A DNA stretch of 64,000 nucleotides from Roseivirga sp. UBA6052 (GTDB lineage: Bacteria > Bacteroidota > Bacteroidia > Cytophagales > Cyclobacteriaceae): the NCBI GenBank assembly GCA_002427755.1, contig DIYO01000008.1, positions 1-64,000 on the forward strand. Reading direction: 5' to 3'. Below are positions 42,986 through 51,915 of the stretch, one piece after another. Position numbers and translations under genes: made by a program. Position 1 is the stretch's first letter; every line of letters begins with the position of its first letter. A model generated the notes under the pieces. That model ran no database searches and was not told the DNA's origin. It worked only from the letters and a program-made list of their open reading frames with translations.

Positions 42986-44629
42986 ATGGAAAAACTAACA
43001 TCTCCTTTAGGTGCGTTCAATCATTGGGCGAGCCATAATCCTGATCGTATATTTCTCAGACAACCGATCAACAGAAATTTTGTAGAATACGCTTATAAAG
43101 ATGCTGCTGACCAGATTAGCAAAATAGCCCAAGGTCTTCATTCATTGGGTATTCAAAAGGGTGATCACGTTGCCTTGCTTTCAAAAAACTGTGCACATTG
43201 GATGATGGCAGACCTTGCCATTATGATGGCTGGATGTATTTCTGTGCCGATCTACCCTACTCTTGGAGCCGATTCAATCAACCAGATACTTGTTCACAGT
43301 GAATCGAAGGCCGTGATTATCGGTAAGTTAGATGATTACAGTAAGCAAAAAGATGGTATACCTAATATACCGGCAATAGGTGTAGAATTGTATGATATTA
43401 ATGAAAGATACAGCTGGGAAGATCTAGTAAAAAGTAATGCACCAATAGAAAACCCTCATGAACAAACTCATGAAGAGTTAATGACCATTATGTATACCTC
43501 TGGAACCACAGGAACTCCAAAAGGTGTAATGCATACAGTGGGTTCTTTCGATCAGCTGATCAATACAGCTATAGATGTGATCTCACTCCCCTCTTCTCCT
43601 CAATATTTCTCTTATCTGCCAATGACACACATAGCCGAAAGAGCAGGTATTGAAATGTCAGCCATTTACAGAGGAGCAACAGTCAGTTTCCCAGAGTCGC
43701 TAGATACATTCGCTGAAGATCTGTCTTCTGTTCAACCGGATACATTCTTTGGTGTGCCAAGAATCTGGCAGAAATTCCAAGAGAAAATCTTGGAAAAGAT
43801 GCCGCAAAAGAAGCTCGATAGACTTACATCGCTTCCTATCATTGGCGGCTTAGTGAAGAAGAAAATTAAGAAGGCATTAGGCCTCTCCAATTCTAAAGCC
43901 AATTTCTCAGGAGCAGCACCAATAGCAGTTTCTCTTAAAGAGTGGTTCTTGAAATTAGACGTGGAGATCTGTCAGGCTTATGGCATGACAGAAGATTGTA
44001 TACTCTCCCACTTTAACCTACCGAACCAAAACAAATTCGGTACCGTAGGAAAGCCACTACCTGGAGTTACAGCAAAACTATCAGAAGAGGAAGAAATCCT
44101 TATCAAGAGTAACTGTTTGATGAAAGGCTACTACAAAGAGCCTGAAAAAACAGCCGATATGTTTACTGAAGATGGTTTTCTAAGAACAGGAGATATAGGG
44201 GAATTCGATCATGATGGCTACCTGAAAATTACAGGCAGGGTCAAGGATCAATTCAAAACGGATAAAGGAAAGTACATCTCTCCTGCCCCAATAGAATTGG
44301 AGATGCTAAAGAATAACGATATCGATCAAATTTGTATCGTAGGTACTGGTATCCCACAACCTATTGCTTTGATCATCCCTTCTGAAATAGGCAAGGGCAA
44401 ATCTAAAGCAGACTTTGACAAGTCTATAGAAGCTACTATGAGTGCCATCAACCCTAGTCTGGAGAAGCATGAAAAACTCTCTAAGGCAGTAGTAATGAAG
44501 GAAGAATGGACCGTAGACAATGGTTTAATGACACCTACTCTTAAGGTTAAACGAAACCGGGTAGAAGGTATTCATATGGAAATGTATCCTACATGGTTTG
44601 AAAGCACAGATACAGTTGTATACGAATAG
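42986..44629 (+). CDS. AMP-dependent acyl-CoA synthetase (long-chain fatty acid-CoA ligase type)
   Basis: A 547-residue ANL-superfamily ligase. The ATP-binding signature MYTSGTTGTPKG is near residues 168-180, YGMTEDCILSHFN is the substrate-pocket motif, and LRTGDIGEFDHDGYLKITGRVKDQFKTDKGKYI carries the hinge and C-terminal lysine region. It activates a fatty acid with ATP and CoA, feeding beta-oxidation or lipid synthesis. It is followed after three bases by a GNAT gene, forming a four-gene run. Confidence 0.9.
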   Translation: MEKLTSPLGAFNHWASHNPDRIFLRQPINRNFVEYAYKDAADQISKIAQGLHSLGIQKGDHVALLSKNCAHWMMADLAIMMAGCISVPIYPTLGADSINQILVHSESKAVIIGKLDDYSKQKDGIPNIPAIGVELYDINERYSWEDLVKSNAPIENPHEQTHEELMTIMYTSGTTGTPKGVMHTVGSFDQLINTAIDVISLPSSPQYFSYLPMTHIAERAGIEMSAIYRGATVSFPESLDTFAEDLSSVQPDTFFGVPRIWQKFQEKILEKMPQKKLDRLTSLPIIGGLVKKKIKKALGLSNSKANFSGAAPIAVSLKEWFLKLDVEICQAYGMTEDCILSHFNLPNQNKFGTVGKPLPGVTAKLSEEEEILIKSNCLMKGYYKEPEKTADMFTEDGFLRTGDIGEFDHDGYLKITGRVKDQFKTDKGKYISPAPIELEMLKNNDIDQICIVGTGIPQPIALIIPSEIGKGKSKADFDKSIEATMSAINPSLEKHEKLSKAVVMKEEWTVDNGLMTPTLKVKRNRVEGIHMEMYPTWFESTDTVVYE

Positions 44630-44632
44630 CCT

Positions 44633-45184
44633 GTGACCATTAGATTCGTTGAACCCAAAGATGCGGTTCAGATACTAGATATTTATCAACCATTCATTTT
44701 AAGGACTTCTGTTTCTTTTGAAACAGAAGTTCCTTCTTTAGAAGCCTTTCAAAACCGTATTGAGAATTACGCTGAAAAAGCACCTTGGTTAGTTGCTGAG
44801 GAGAACAACACAATTATAGGCTATGCATATGCTACAGTACATCGATCGCGACAAGCCTATCAATGGAACCAAGAAGTAACGGCCTACACACACCCGGAAC
44901 ATTTAAGAAAAGGAGTAGCAAAAGCTTTATACCTAAAGCTGCTGAGCTATCTCAAAAAAATGGGTTACGCCAAAGCTATCGCTATCATTACATTACCAAA
45001 TGACCCTAGTTTAAAGTTTCATCAAGCATTAGGCTTTCAACTGATTGGTATTATGAAAAATGTGGGTTACAAGTTTAACCAATGGCATGATACCAGCTGG
45101 TGGGACATTCAATTGCAAAACAGCGCTTACCAACCTACTTCTATCTGGACAATGGACCAACTTAAAGCGGTAGTCAATGGCTAA
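44633..45184 (+). CDS. GNAT N-acetyltransferase, phosphinothricin/methionine-sulfoximine type
   Basis: A 183-residue GNAT protein starting at a GTG (44633), three bases after the ligase stop. It has the family start TIRFVEPKDAVQILDIYQPFI, the acetyl-CoA loop HPEHLRKGVAKALY, and the C-terminal GFQLIGIMKNVGYKFNQWHDTSWW block that marks PAT/MddA-like enzymes. These acetylate toxic or unusual amino-acid analogues. Its end overlaps the MFS gene by eight bases. Confidence 0.88.
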   Translation: MTIRFVEPKDAVQILDIYQPFILRTSVSFETEVPSLEAFQNRIENYAEKAPWLVAEENNTIIGYAYATVHRSRQAYQWNQEVTAYTHPEHLRKGVAKALYLKLLSYLKKMGYAKAIAIITLPNDPSLKFHQALGFQLIGIMKNVGYKFNQWHDTSWWDIQLQNSAYQPTSIWTMDQLKAVVNG

Positions 45185-46493
45185 AACAGTAACCTCACAA
45201 CCCAATATCTTCCCCGTTTTAATGGTCAATTTCATTGGTATGCTTGGCTATAGTATCATCATGCCATTTCTGGTGTTTTTAGTAGATGACTTTGGAGGTA
45301 ATGCACTGATATACGGTGTTCTAGGGTCTGTCTACCCTGCTTTTCAGTTCTTCGGTGCGCCATTACTGGGGCGATGGTCAGACACTTATGGACGCAGACT
45401 TATCCTCTTTGTTAGTCAAGCAGGAACATTAGTAGCTTGGATTGTTTTCATGGTAGCATTACTCGTTCCGGTTAATGAGCTACTTAAGATTAAAAGCAGC
45501 ATTCTAGGAAACTTCACGCTTACCTTACCCCTTATCTTCTTATTTCTAGCCAGAGCTTTAGATGGACTTACAGGCGGAAATGTCTCTGTAGCCAATGCTT
45601 ATCTATCAGATGTATCTAATGATGAAAATAGAAAAGCCAACTTTGGCAAAATGGCCATGTCTTCGAGTATGGGATTTATTCTAGGGCCGACCATTGCAGG
45701 AATTCTTGGAGCTACTATTCTAGAAGAAAAACTTCCGGTAATGACTGCCATGGTCATTTCATTAGTGGCTTTAGGCGTTATCTGGTTTAGATTACCGGAG
45801 TCGAAGACAAATCTTGTAAAACCACAATTAGCAAATTTCAAGTTCAGAAGACTTTTTGCCAATGAACATAAAGACTGTTATGAATTAGATGATTGTGAAG
45901 AAAAAGGACTTAGATCAGTATGGAAAATACCTTACATACCTTTTTTGTTACTCATCTACTTCTTAACCTTCTTAGGCTTTAGTTTTTTCTATTCATCTTT
46001 TCCCATGCATGCATTAAGTGTGCTGAATTGGTCATCATTTGAACTAGGTATCTTCTTCTCAGTTCTGAGCGGACTCATGATACTAGTTCAAGGCCCACTA
46101 CTCACCTGGCTATCAAAAAGAGTGAGTGACGAAATACTAGTAGCAGTCGGCAGCCTTCTGCTCATGATCAACTTCTTACTTATAGGTGCTTCTGAAATTA
46201 GCATTGCTGCGGTAGGTTTAGTATTCTTTGCATTGGGTAATGGATTGATGTGGCCTTCCTTCTTATCAATACTTGCCAAGAGAGCTGGTGACAAACAACA
46301 AGGAGCCGTTCAAGGTGTGGCAAATAGTGCAGGTAGTCTCGCAAGTATTTTTGGTCTTATTCTAGGAGGTTTTCTGTATAATTCTTTCCAAGGAGTAACA
46401 TTTCAGATTGCATCAGCCCTTTTACTTATTATATTTCTTCTTTCAATAAGACTATTCAAAATTAACACAAATAACGAAGAGGAGAATGCATAA
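45177..46493 (+). CDS. MFS drug/proton antiporter, tetracycline-efflux-like
   Basis: A 438-residue major-facilitator protein with about twelve membrane spans. The motif-A-like loop GRWSDTYGRRL follows span 2, and LDGLTGGNVSVANAYLSDVS after span 4 is the pattern of the TetA/TCR group. A charged cytoplasmic loop (about 220-250) divides the halves. It probably exports a small molecule; the substrate is not known. It overlaps the GNAT gene upstream and the UDG gene downstream by eight bases each. Confidence 0.88.
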   Translation: MAKTVTSQPNIFPVLMVNFIGMLGYSIIMPFLVFLVDDFGGNALIYGVLGSVYPAFQFFGAPLLGRWSDTYGRRLILFVSQAGTLVAWIVFMVALLVPVNELLKIKSSILGNFTLTLPLIFLFLARALDGLTGGNVSVANAYLSDVSNDENRKANFGKMAMSSSMGFILGPTIAGILGATILEEKLPVMTAMVISLVALGVIWFRLPESKTNLVKPQLANFKFRRLFANEHKDCYELDDCEEKGLRSVWKIPYIPFLLLIYFLTFLGFSFFYSSFPMHALSVLNWSSFELGIFFSVLSGLMILVQGPLLTWLSKRVSDEILVAVGSLLLMINFLLIGASEISIAAVGLVFFALGNGLMWPSFLSILAKRAGDKQQGAVQGVANSAGSLASIFGLILGGFLYNSFQGVTFQIASALLLIIFLLSIRLFKINTNNEEENA

Positions 46494-47058
46494 GCTCGTA
46501 GAGGAGATTAGAGGTTGTAGGCTATGCGAAAAGCACCTTCCCTTAGGACCTAAACCCATTGTAAGTTTCAGGTCAAATTCAAAAATTCTAATTATTGGCC
46601 AAGCGCCCGGCCTCAAAGTTCATGAAACAGGCATAGCCTGGAACGATGAATCAGGAAAGAACTTAAGAAAATGGTTGGGGGTAAATGAGGAACAGTTCTA
46701 TGATCCTGATCTATTCGCCATAGTGCCAATGGGATTCTGCTACCCTGGTAGAGGTAAATCGGGCGATTTAGCACCCAGACCAGAATGTGCCCCAGAATGG
46801 CACGAGCAAATTATTTCTGAATTAACCAATGTGAAGTTAACACTGCTTATTGGCCAATATGCGCAGAATTATTATCTCAAAAATTGGGACTGGATGAGTC
46901 TAACGGAAACCGTTAAGCATTACGAGGAGTATCTTCCTTACTTTTTTCCACTGCCCCATCCTTCACCTCGCAACCGAATATGGATGAAAAAGAACCCCTG
47001 GTTCGAAAAGAATGTGGTACCCACATTACAAAAGCGAATTCAAAAGATTATTAAATAA
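46486..47058 (+). CDS. Uracil-DNA glycosylase-superfamily protein
   Basis: A 190-residue protein of the UDG superfamily. Motif 1 is GQAPG (38-42) and motif 2 is LPHPSPRN (156-163, with His158). CRLCEKH near the start has a Cys pair but the four-Cys cluster of family 4 enzymes is not obvious. Such proteins remove uracil or act on other bases; this subgroup is poorly characterised. The start lies in the end of the MFS gene with GGAG in front of it, so the genes are coupled. Confidence 0.85.
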   Translation: MHKLVEEIRGCRLCEKHLPLGPKPIVSFRSNSKILIIGQAPGLKVHETGIAWNDESGKNLRKWLGVNEEQFYDPDLFAIVPMGFCYPGRGKSGDLAPRPECAPEWHEQIISELTNVKLTLLIGQYAQNYYLKNWDWMSLTETVKHYEEYLPYFFPLPHPSPRNRIWMKKNPWFEKNVVPTLQKRIQKIIK

Positions 47059-47060
47059 AA

Positions 47061-47090
47061 AAAGCCACTCTAGATAGAGTGGCTTTTGTA
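47061..47090. terminator. Bidirectional intrinsic terminator
   Basis: AAAGCCACTCT and AGAGTGGCTTT form an 11-bp stem with an AGAT loop and T-runs on both sides, between the convergent UDG-family and POT genes. Confidence 0.87.
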
Positions 47091-47106
47091 TTCCTTTTTG
47101 TGATAT

Positions 47107-48639
47107 CTAATGGACATCTCCCATTAGTTTTCTCAATGGTTTGTTTATGGCTAACAACAGCAATGCTGCACCAAACGTTGTCAACACAATGGTCATATAT
47201 TGGTCTGGCATATTGGCTAATGCTTCTTCCGTGCCACCTGAAGCTTCTCCGGCAATGATTCCAGCAAGTAAATTTCCAAGAGATACCGAAAGGAACCAAA
47301 TCCCCATCATCTGTCCTTGGTAACCCTTTGGAGCCAATTTAGTCATCAAACTCAGTCCTACAGGGCTCAAACTTAACTCACCCCAAGTGTGGAACAGATA
47401 AGTAAAGATTAACCATGTTGGTGCAGCCAAATCTCCAGATGCTGCAATTTTAGTCGCGAAGTACATCACAAAGAAACCGGCAGCAACACCAACCAAACCA
47501 AAAAAGAATTTCAGTGGCGAACTAGGCTCAAGGTTTTTCTTTGCCAACCAAATCCACATGGCACCAAAGAAAGGAGCAAAAATGATGATAAATACCGCGT
47601 TCACAGACTGGAACCACGCAGCCGGTATCTCCCATCCCAAAATAGATCTATCGGTAAAACGTTGGGCGAATAAATTCAGGGTTGAGCCAGCTTGCTCGAA
47701 GCCTGACCAGAACACAGCTGAAAAGATAAATACGATCCCCACAGCAATAACTTTTTTCTTATCCTTAATGTCGAAGCCTGCGAACAGGACCAAATAAGAT
47801 AGATAAGTAAAAGCAACAATAGCGATGATATATTTTGCTTTATCTGCTAACCAAACTGCATTAAGGTTAATAACACCTGTAAACATTAGGATGACAAGAA
47901 TAACCGCCACCAATGAAATAAGTGTTGTGGTTCTGGCAAGAGAACTTTTCTTTGCTTTCTCTTCTTCGGTTTTTACCTGTGGCGCGTCTCCTACTCCATC
48001 TAAAGCACTCGAGGTAAGTTTATACTGAATAAGTCCCAGAACCATTCCAAATCCGGCAAGGCCAAAACCTAGGTGCCAGTTGTAGGTAGCTAATGCCCCT
48101 GTCAACAACGGTGCGACAAAAGCACCTATATTGATCCCCATATAGAATATAGAGAATCCTGCATCTCTTCTTACATCATTAGGACCATACAACTGTCCAA
48201 CAATACTACTCACGTTAGGTTTGAGGAGACCAGTACCAATCACGATAAGCACCAAGCCCAGAAAAAATGCGTTCGTATCGAGTGAAGTAACTCCTTCGTT
48301 CGCTGAACCAAATAATTCAATAATTCCAGGAATCCCCATGGTAAAGTGCCCTAAGGCAATGATGATACCGCCATACCAAACCGATTTCTTTAAACCAAAG
48401 AGTCGGTCAGCAAGCCAACCGCCTGGTAATGCAAGAAGATAAACACCCATAGTATAGAGCCCATAGACGGCTCCTTGTGTCTTATCGTCAAATCCTAATC
48501 CACCTTCTACAGCAGCAGTAGTCATAAAAAGAGTGAGCAAAGCTCGCATACCATAGTAGCTGAACCTCTCCCACATTTCGGTAAAAAATAATGTTGCAAG
48601 ACCTCTAGGATGGCCCCAAATCGTTCTTTCGTCAGTCAT
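47107..48639 (-). CDS. POT-family proton:oligopeptide symporter
   Basis: A 510-residue transporter with about fourteen membrane spans. The POT signature EMWERFSYYG is at residues 21-30, with GGWLADRLFGLKK after span 2 and FSIFYMGINIGAFVAPLL in span 5. It imports di- and tripeptides with protons, which fits the surrounding extracellular peptidases. A perfect TTCAAAA-C-TTTTGAA dyad (48658-48672) lies 19 bases upstream of the start. Confidence 0.93.
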   Translation of the reverse strand: MTDERTIWGHPRGLATLFFTEMWERFSYYGMRALLTLFMTTAAVEGGLGFDDKTQGAVYGLYTMGVYLLALPGGWLADRLFGLKKSVWYGGIIIALGHFTMGIPGIIELFGSANEGVTSLDTNAFFLGLVLIVIGTGLLKPNVSSIVGQLYGPNDVRRDAGFSIFYMGINIGAFVAPLLTGALATYNWHLGFGLAGFGMVLGLIQYKLTSSALDGVGDAPQVKTEEEKAKKSSLARTTTLISLVAVILVILMFTGVINLNAVWLADKAKYIIAIVAFTYLSYLVLFAGFDIKDKKKVIAVGIVFIFSAVFWSGFEQAGSTLNLFAQRFTDRSILGWEIPAAWFQSVNAVFIIIFAPFFGAMWIWLAKKNLEPSSPLKFFFGLVGVAAGFFVMYFATKIAASGDLAAPTWLIFTYLFHTWGELSLSPVGLSLMTKLAPKGYQGQMMGIWFLSVSLGNLLAGIIAGEASGGTEEALANMPDQYMTIVLTTFGAALLLLAINKPLRKLMGDVH

Positions 48640-48657
48640 AGTCTGGTTTAAGATTTT

Positions 48658-48672
48658 TTCAAAACTTTTGAA
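48658..48672. promoter_or_regulatory. Inverted repeat upstream of the POT transporter
   Basis: TTCAAAA and TTTTGAA flank one base, 19 bases before the start codon. It is AT-rich, so chance is possible. Confidence 0.25.
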
Positions 48673-48756
48673 TCTAATAGTACAAGCGTCTAATTACAAG
48701 TCTCTTTCCACAAAAGACGCAATCGGCTCTACCTTTCATCAGCAATAATTGCAAGC

Positions 48757-48772
48757 CATGATCAAAATCATG
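48757..48772. promoter_or_regulatory. CRP/FNR-like palindrome between POT transporter and pckA
   Basis: CATGAT-CAAA-ATCATG contains the core TGAT-N4-ATCA of FNR-type sites and lies 90 bases before pckA and 118 before the transporter. No CRP/FNR gene is in the window, so this is a sequence resemblance only. Confidence 0.35.
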
Positions 48773-48861
48773 AATTACCCTCTTAGAAATGTCGTTTTTT
48801 GAACCACTATAACTATTATTGCAATCGTTTTCCATAACCCCCGAAAATAATCTAAAAAACC

Positions 48862-50481
48862 ATGGTAGAAACTGGTAAAAAATCTCAAAAATCCGGCTTA
48901 GAAGACGCTGGAATAAAAAAAGTTAAAGAAGCACACTGGAACCTCAGTCAATCAGAATTAATTGAGGAAGCACTAAAAAATAACGAAGGCCATTTGGCAG
49001 ATACCGGTGCTCTCACCTGTGATACCGGAAAATTTACCGGAAGATCACCTCAAGACAGATTTATTGTTGAAGATGATTTAACCAAAGACCAAGTTTGGTG
49101 GGGTAATATCAACAAACCAATCTCTCCTGAGCACTTCGATAAAATCCACAATAAGATGTTGGGTTATTTAGAAGAAAGAAAGGTATATGTAAGAGATGCA
49201 TATGCTGGTGCAGATAAAACACACAGACTCAAGCTAAGAGTAATCAATACCTATGCTTGGCACAATCTCTTCTGCTACAATATGTTCATCAACCCAGAAG
49301 AGTATAAGCTAGAAGGCTTTGTTCCAAACTTTACAATTATCTGTTGTCCGGAGTTTGAAGCTGACCCAGAAACAGACGGAACACGCCAAGAAAACTTCGC
49401 TATTGTAAACTTCACCAAGCGAATGATTCTGGTTGGTGGTACGCAGTACTCAGGTGAGATGAAGAAAGGTATCTTCTCAGTACTTAACTTCTTACTTCCA
49501 ACAGAAGATGGCGTATTGCCAATGCACTGCTCTGCGAATATGGGCAAAGAGAATAGCGACACAGCCATTTACTTTGGCCTTTCAGGAACTGGTAAGACTA
49601 CCCTATCAGCTGATCCTGACAGACTCTTAATTGGTGATGATGAGCATGGATGGACAGACAACAACATCTTCAATTTTGAAGGCGGTTGTTATGCCAAAGC
49701 TATCGACTTAACTGAAGAAAAAGAGCCAGACATTTTCAGAGCTGTTAAGTACGGTGCAATTGTAGAGAATACTAGATTCTTTGATGGTAGCAGAACAGTG
49801 AATTATGAGGACACAAGTGTTACTGAAAATACGCGTGTTTCTTATCCATTAGACCATATCGATAATATCGCAACGCCTTCTATTGGTGGATTACCAAAAA
49901 ACATCTTCTTCCTTACATGTGATGCCTTCGGAGTGATGCCTCCAATCTTGAGATTGAATAGAGGCCAAGCGATGTATCACTTTATTTCAGGATATACTTC
50001 TAAAGTAGCGGGAACTGAAGCGGGTATTACTGATCCCGTACCAGTATTCTCAGCGTGCTTTGGTGCTCCGTTTATGCCACTCCACCCTACTGTCTATGCA
50101 GAAATGTTAGGAAAGAAAATGGACGAGCATAAAGTAAATGTTTGGCTAGTAAACACGGGCTGGACTGGTGGACCTTATGGTGTTGGATCTAGAATCAAGT
50201 TGAAATACACAAGAGCCATGATTACTGCGGCATTATCAGGCGTGTTAGATAATGTAGGTTATAGAAAGCACTCGATTTTTGGTGCTGAGATTCCAATGAC
50301 GTGTCCTGGTGTTCCTAGCGAAATCTTAAGTGCTAGAGAGACTTGGAAAAACGATCAAGGGTTCTACGAGCAATCGAACAAATTGGCTAGAATGTTCCAA
50401 GAGAATTTTACCAAGTTCGAGGAATACGCCAATGAAGAAATTATGGCAGGTGGTCCAAAACCTAGAGAAGATTTTGCATAA
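48862..50481 (+). CDS. pckA: Phosphoenolpyruvate carboxykinase (ATP)
   Basis: A 539-residue ATP-type PEPCK, which converts oxaloacetate to PEP in gluconeogenesis. The kinase-1a motif GLSGTGKT is at 239-246, followed by LIGDDEHGW (metal site) and FNFEGGCYAK. TGKFTGRSPQDRFIV near the start is the substrate-binding block. Full length, intact. An FNR-like palindrome lies upstream and a strong terminator downstream; gluconeogenic growth on peptides would need this enzyme. Confidence 0.96.
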   Translation: MVETGKKSQKSGLEDAGIKKVKEAHWNLSQSELIEEALKNNEGHLADTGALTCDTGKFTGRSPQDRFIVEDDLTKDQVWWGNINKPISPEHFDKIHNKMLGYLEERKVYVRDAYAGADKTHRLKLRVINTYAWHNLFCYNMFINPEEYKLEGFVPNFTIICCPEFEADPETDGTRQENFAIVNFTKRMILVGGTQYSGEMKKGIFSVLNFLLPTEDGVLPMHCSANMGKENSDTAIYFGLSGTGKTTLSADPDRLLIGDDEHGWTDNNIFNFEGGCYAKAIDLTEEKEPDIFRAVKYGAIVENTRFFDGSRTVNYEDTSVTENTRVSYPLDHIDNIATPSIGGLPKNIFFLTCDAFGVMPPILRLNRGQAMYHFISGYTSKVAGTEAGITDPVPVFSACFGAPFMPLHPTVYAEMLGKKMDEHKVNVWLVNTGWTGGPYGVGSRIKLKYTRAMITAALSGVLDNVGYRKHSIFGAEIPMTCPGVPSEILSARETWKNDQGFYEQSNKLARMFQENFTKFEEYANEEIMAGGPKPREDFA

Positions 50482-50501
50482 TTTATTGATTTACTAAAAT
50501 G

Positions 50502-50533
50502 AAAAAGCCCTCCACATCTTGGAGGGCTTTTTT
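50502..50533. terminator. Bidirectional intrinsic terminator after pckA
   Basis: AAAAGCCCTCC pairs with GGAGGGCTTTT around a 7-base loop, with T-runs on both strands; it also serves the convergent coiled-coil gene. Confidence 0.87.
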
Positions 50534-50568
50534 GTGCTTAACACTGGATAGCACACAACACTAACAAT

Positions 50569-51162
50569 CTAAATTGACTGTTCGACTTCTCTTAAAACCT
50601 CAATCTGATTTAAAGCAGTTTGTAATTCTCTTTTGAGCTTCATTTGCTTTTCTGTAGCCGCGAATCGTTGGCTTCTGTACTCTTCTAAAATTCTTGTATA
50701 GGCCTCCTTAACTCGCTTTACGACTGCGCAGGCATGTTTCACTCGTGCATAAAGCACAATTAAGAAAGTGGCCAAAAATGCAATAAGCGACCATATGATG
50801 GTGTGATATGCTCGCTTCTTAACCCCGAGTCCTAAAAATGCTATCTCTTCATTTGTAGCCTCGCTTTCTTGTAAAGAGGCTTCAGCAATACTGAGCTTCT
50901 CATTTAGCAGATCAATCTTTTCCTGAAGAAGACCAGCCTGTGTTTGAAGTGTACTGAGCTCACTTTGATTAAGTGTAAGTGAATCGTTTAAGGCGCGCTT
51001 GAAAGAAACAAGTTCTTCAATTTTAATCACCTTGTACCTTTCATAAGTTTCAGCTTTTGAAAGAATAGATTCAAGCTCAGGAATAAGATTACCTTCTTGC
51101 GCTTTTAGGGTAAAAGTGCCAATCAGCATCAGTGCCACTAATAGATTCATAGTCAGTCTCAT
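50569..51162 (-). CDS. Coiled-coil membrane protein with signal peptide
   Basis: From ATG 51162 the product is 197 residues; a TTG at 51192 would add ten residues in front of the signal sequence (MRLTMNLLVALMLIGTFTLKAQ). The mature protein has a periplasmic coiled coil (about 50-100), one membrane span (about 120-140) after the conserved phrase IAFLGLGVKKRAYHTIIW, and a cytoplasmic basic coiled coil to the end. Similar flavobacterial proteins carry the name tRNA (guanine-N1)-methyltransferase, which nothing in this sequence supports. Function unknown. Confidence 0.72.
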   Translation of the reverse strand: MRLTMNLLVALMLIGTFTLKAQEGNLIPELESILSKAETYERYKVIKIEELVSFKRALNDSLTLNQSELSTLQTQAGLLQEKIDLLNEKLSIAEASLQESEATNEEIAFLGLGVKKRAYHTIIWSLIAFLATFLIVLYARVKHACAVVKRVKEAYTRILEEYRSQRFAATEKQMKLKRELQTALNQIEVLREVEQSI

Positions 51163-51441
51163 ATACAAATATTTAGGCGATTCTTTACTCAATTTAACGA
51201 GTAGAAAAGAGCTTTCATATAGGCCGCTTTACAAAGCATTTTTTTATACATCTACTTCAAAAAATGGGTAATAAATGAAGGTTTAGCATCTTGGGTGAGC
51301 ATAGTAATCAAAGCTTTATGTCGATTTCTTATTGAGATTCATCATAAATAGCCAGCTATTCATACCTATTAAAGAAAGCCTGTATGAATTGCATGGCAGA
51401 AGGCTTATATTTCTTTTCAATCATAGCAATAACAAACCCTT

Positions 51442-51897
51442 ATGGCTTCATATACATTAACAATCAACGGACAACAGAAAACTGTTGAAGCTGATGCCGA
51501 TACCCCAATGCTTTGGGTGCTTCGGGATGAGCTAGACCTAAAAGGAACAAAATTTGGCTGTGGAATTGGCCAGTGTGGTGCATGTACAGTGCACTTAAAC
51601 GGAAATGCTGTTAGATCTTGTCAATTACCTGTTTCTGCAATAGGTGAAAATGAGATCACAACAATAGAAGGACTTTCTGAAAACGGAGATCACCCATTAC
51701 AAAAAGCTTGGACAGAACACGATGTGCCTCAATGTGGCTACTGTCAGGCAGGGCAAATCATGAATGCGGCAGCACTCCTAAATAGAAATCCAAACCCTTC
51801 TGACCAAGAGATAGCAGATGCTACACATGGTAACCTATGCCGATGCGGTACTTACAATAAAATTAGAGCAGCTGTAGCAACAGCGGCAAAATCATAA
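51442..51897 (+). CDS. (2Fe-2S) subunit of a molybdenum hydroxylase (IorA-like)
   Basis: A 151-residue small subunit of the xanthine-oxidase family. The plant-type ferredoxin cluster uses Cys40, Cys45, Cys48 and Cys60; the second cluster uses Cys98, Cys101, Cys133 and Cys135 (CGYCQAGQ and CRCGTY). It relays electrons from the molybdenum centre in the partner encoded 18 bases downstream. The layout equals isoquinoline 1-oxidoreductase alpha (IorA) and related aldehyde dehydrogenases. A near-match -7 element (TATATTTC, 51406-51413) precedes it. Confidence 0.92.
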   Translation: MASYTLTINGQQKTVEADADTPMLWVLRDELDLKGTKFGCGIGQCGACTVHLNGNAVRSCQLPVSAIGENEITTIEGLSENGDHPLQKAWTEHDVPQCGYCQAGQIMNAAALLNRNPNPSDQEIADATHGNLCRCGTYNKIRAAVATAAKS

Positions 51898-51915
51898 ACT
51901 ATAAACCTGAAAAAG

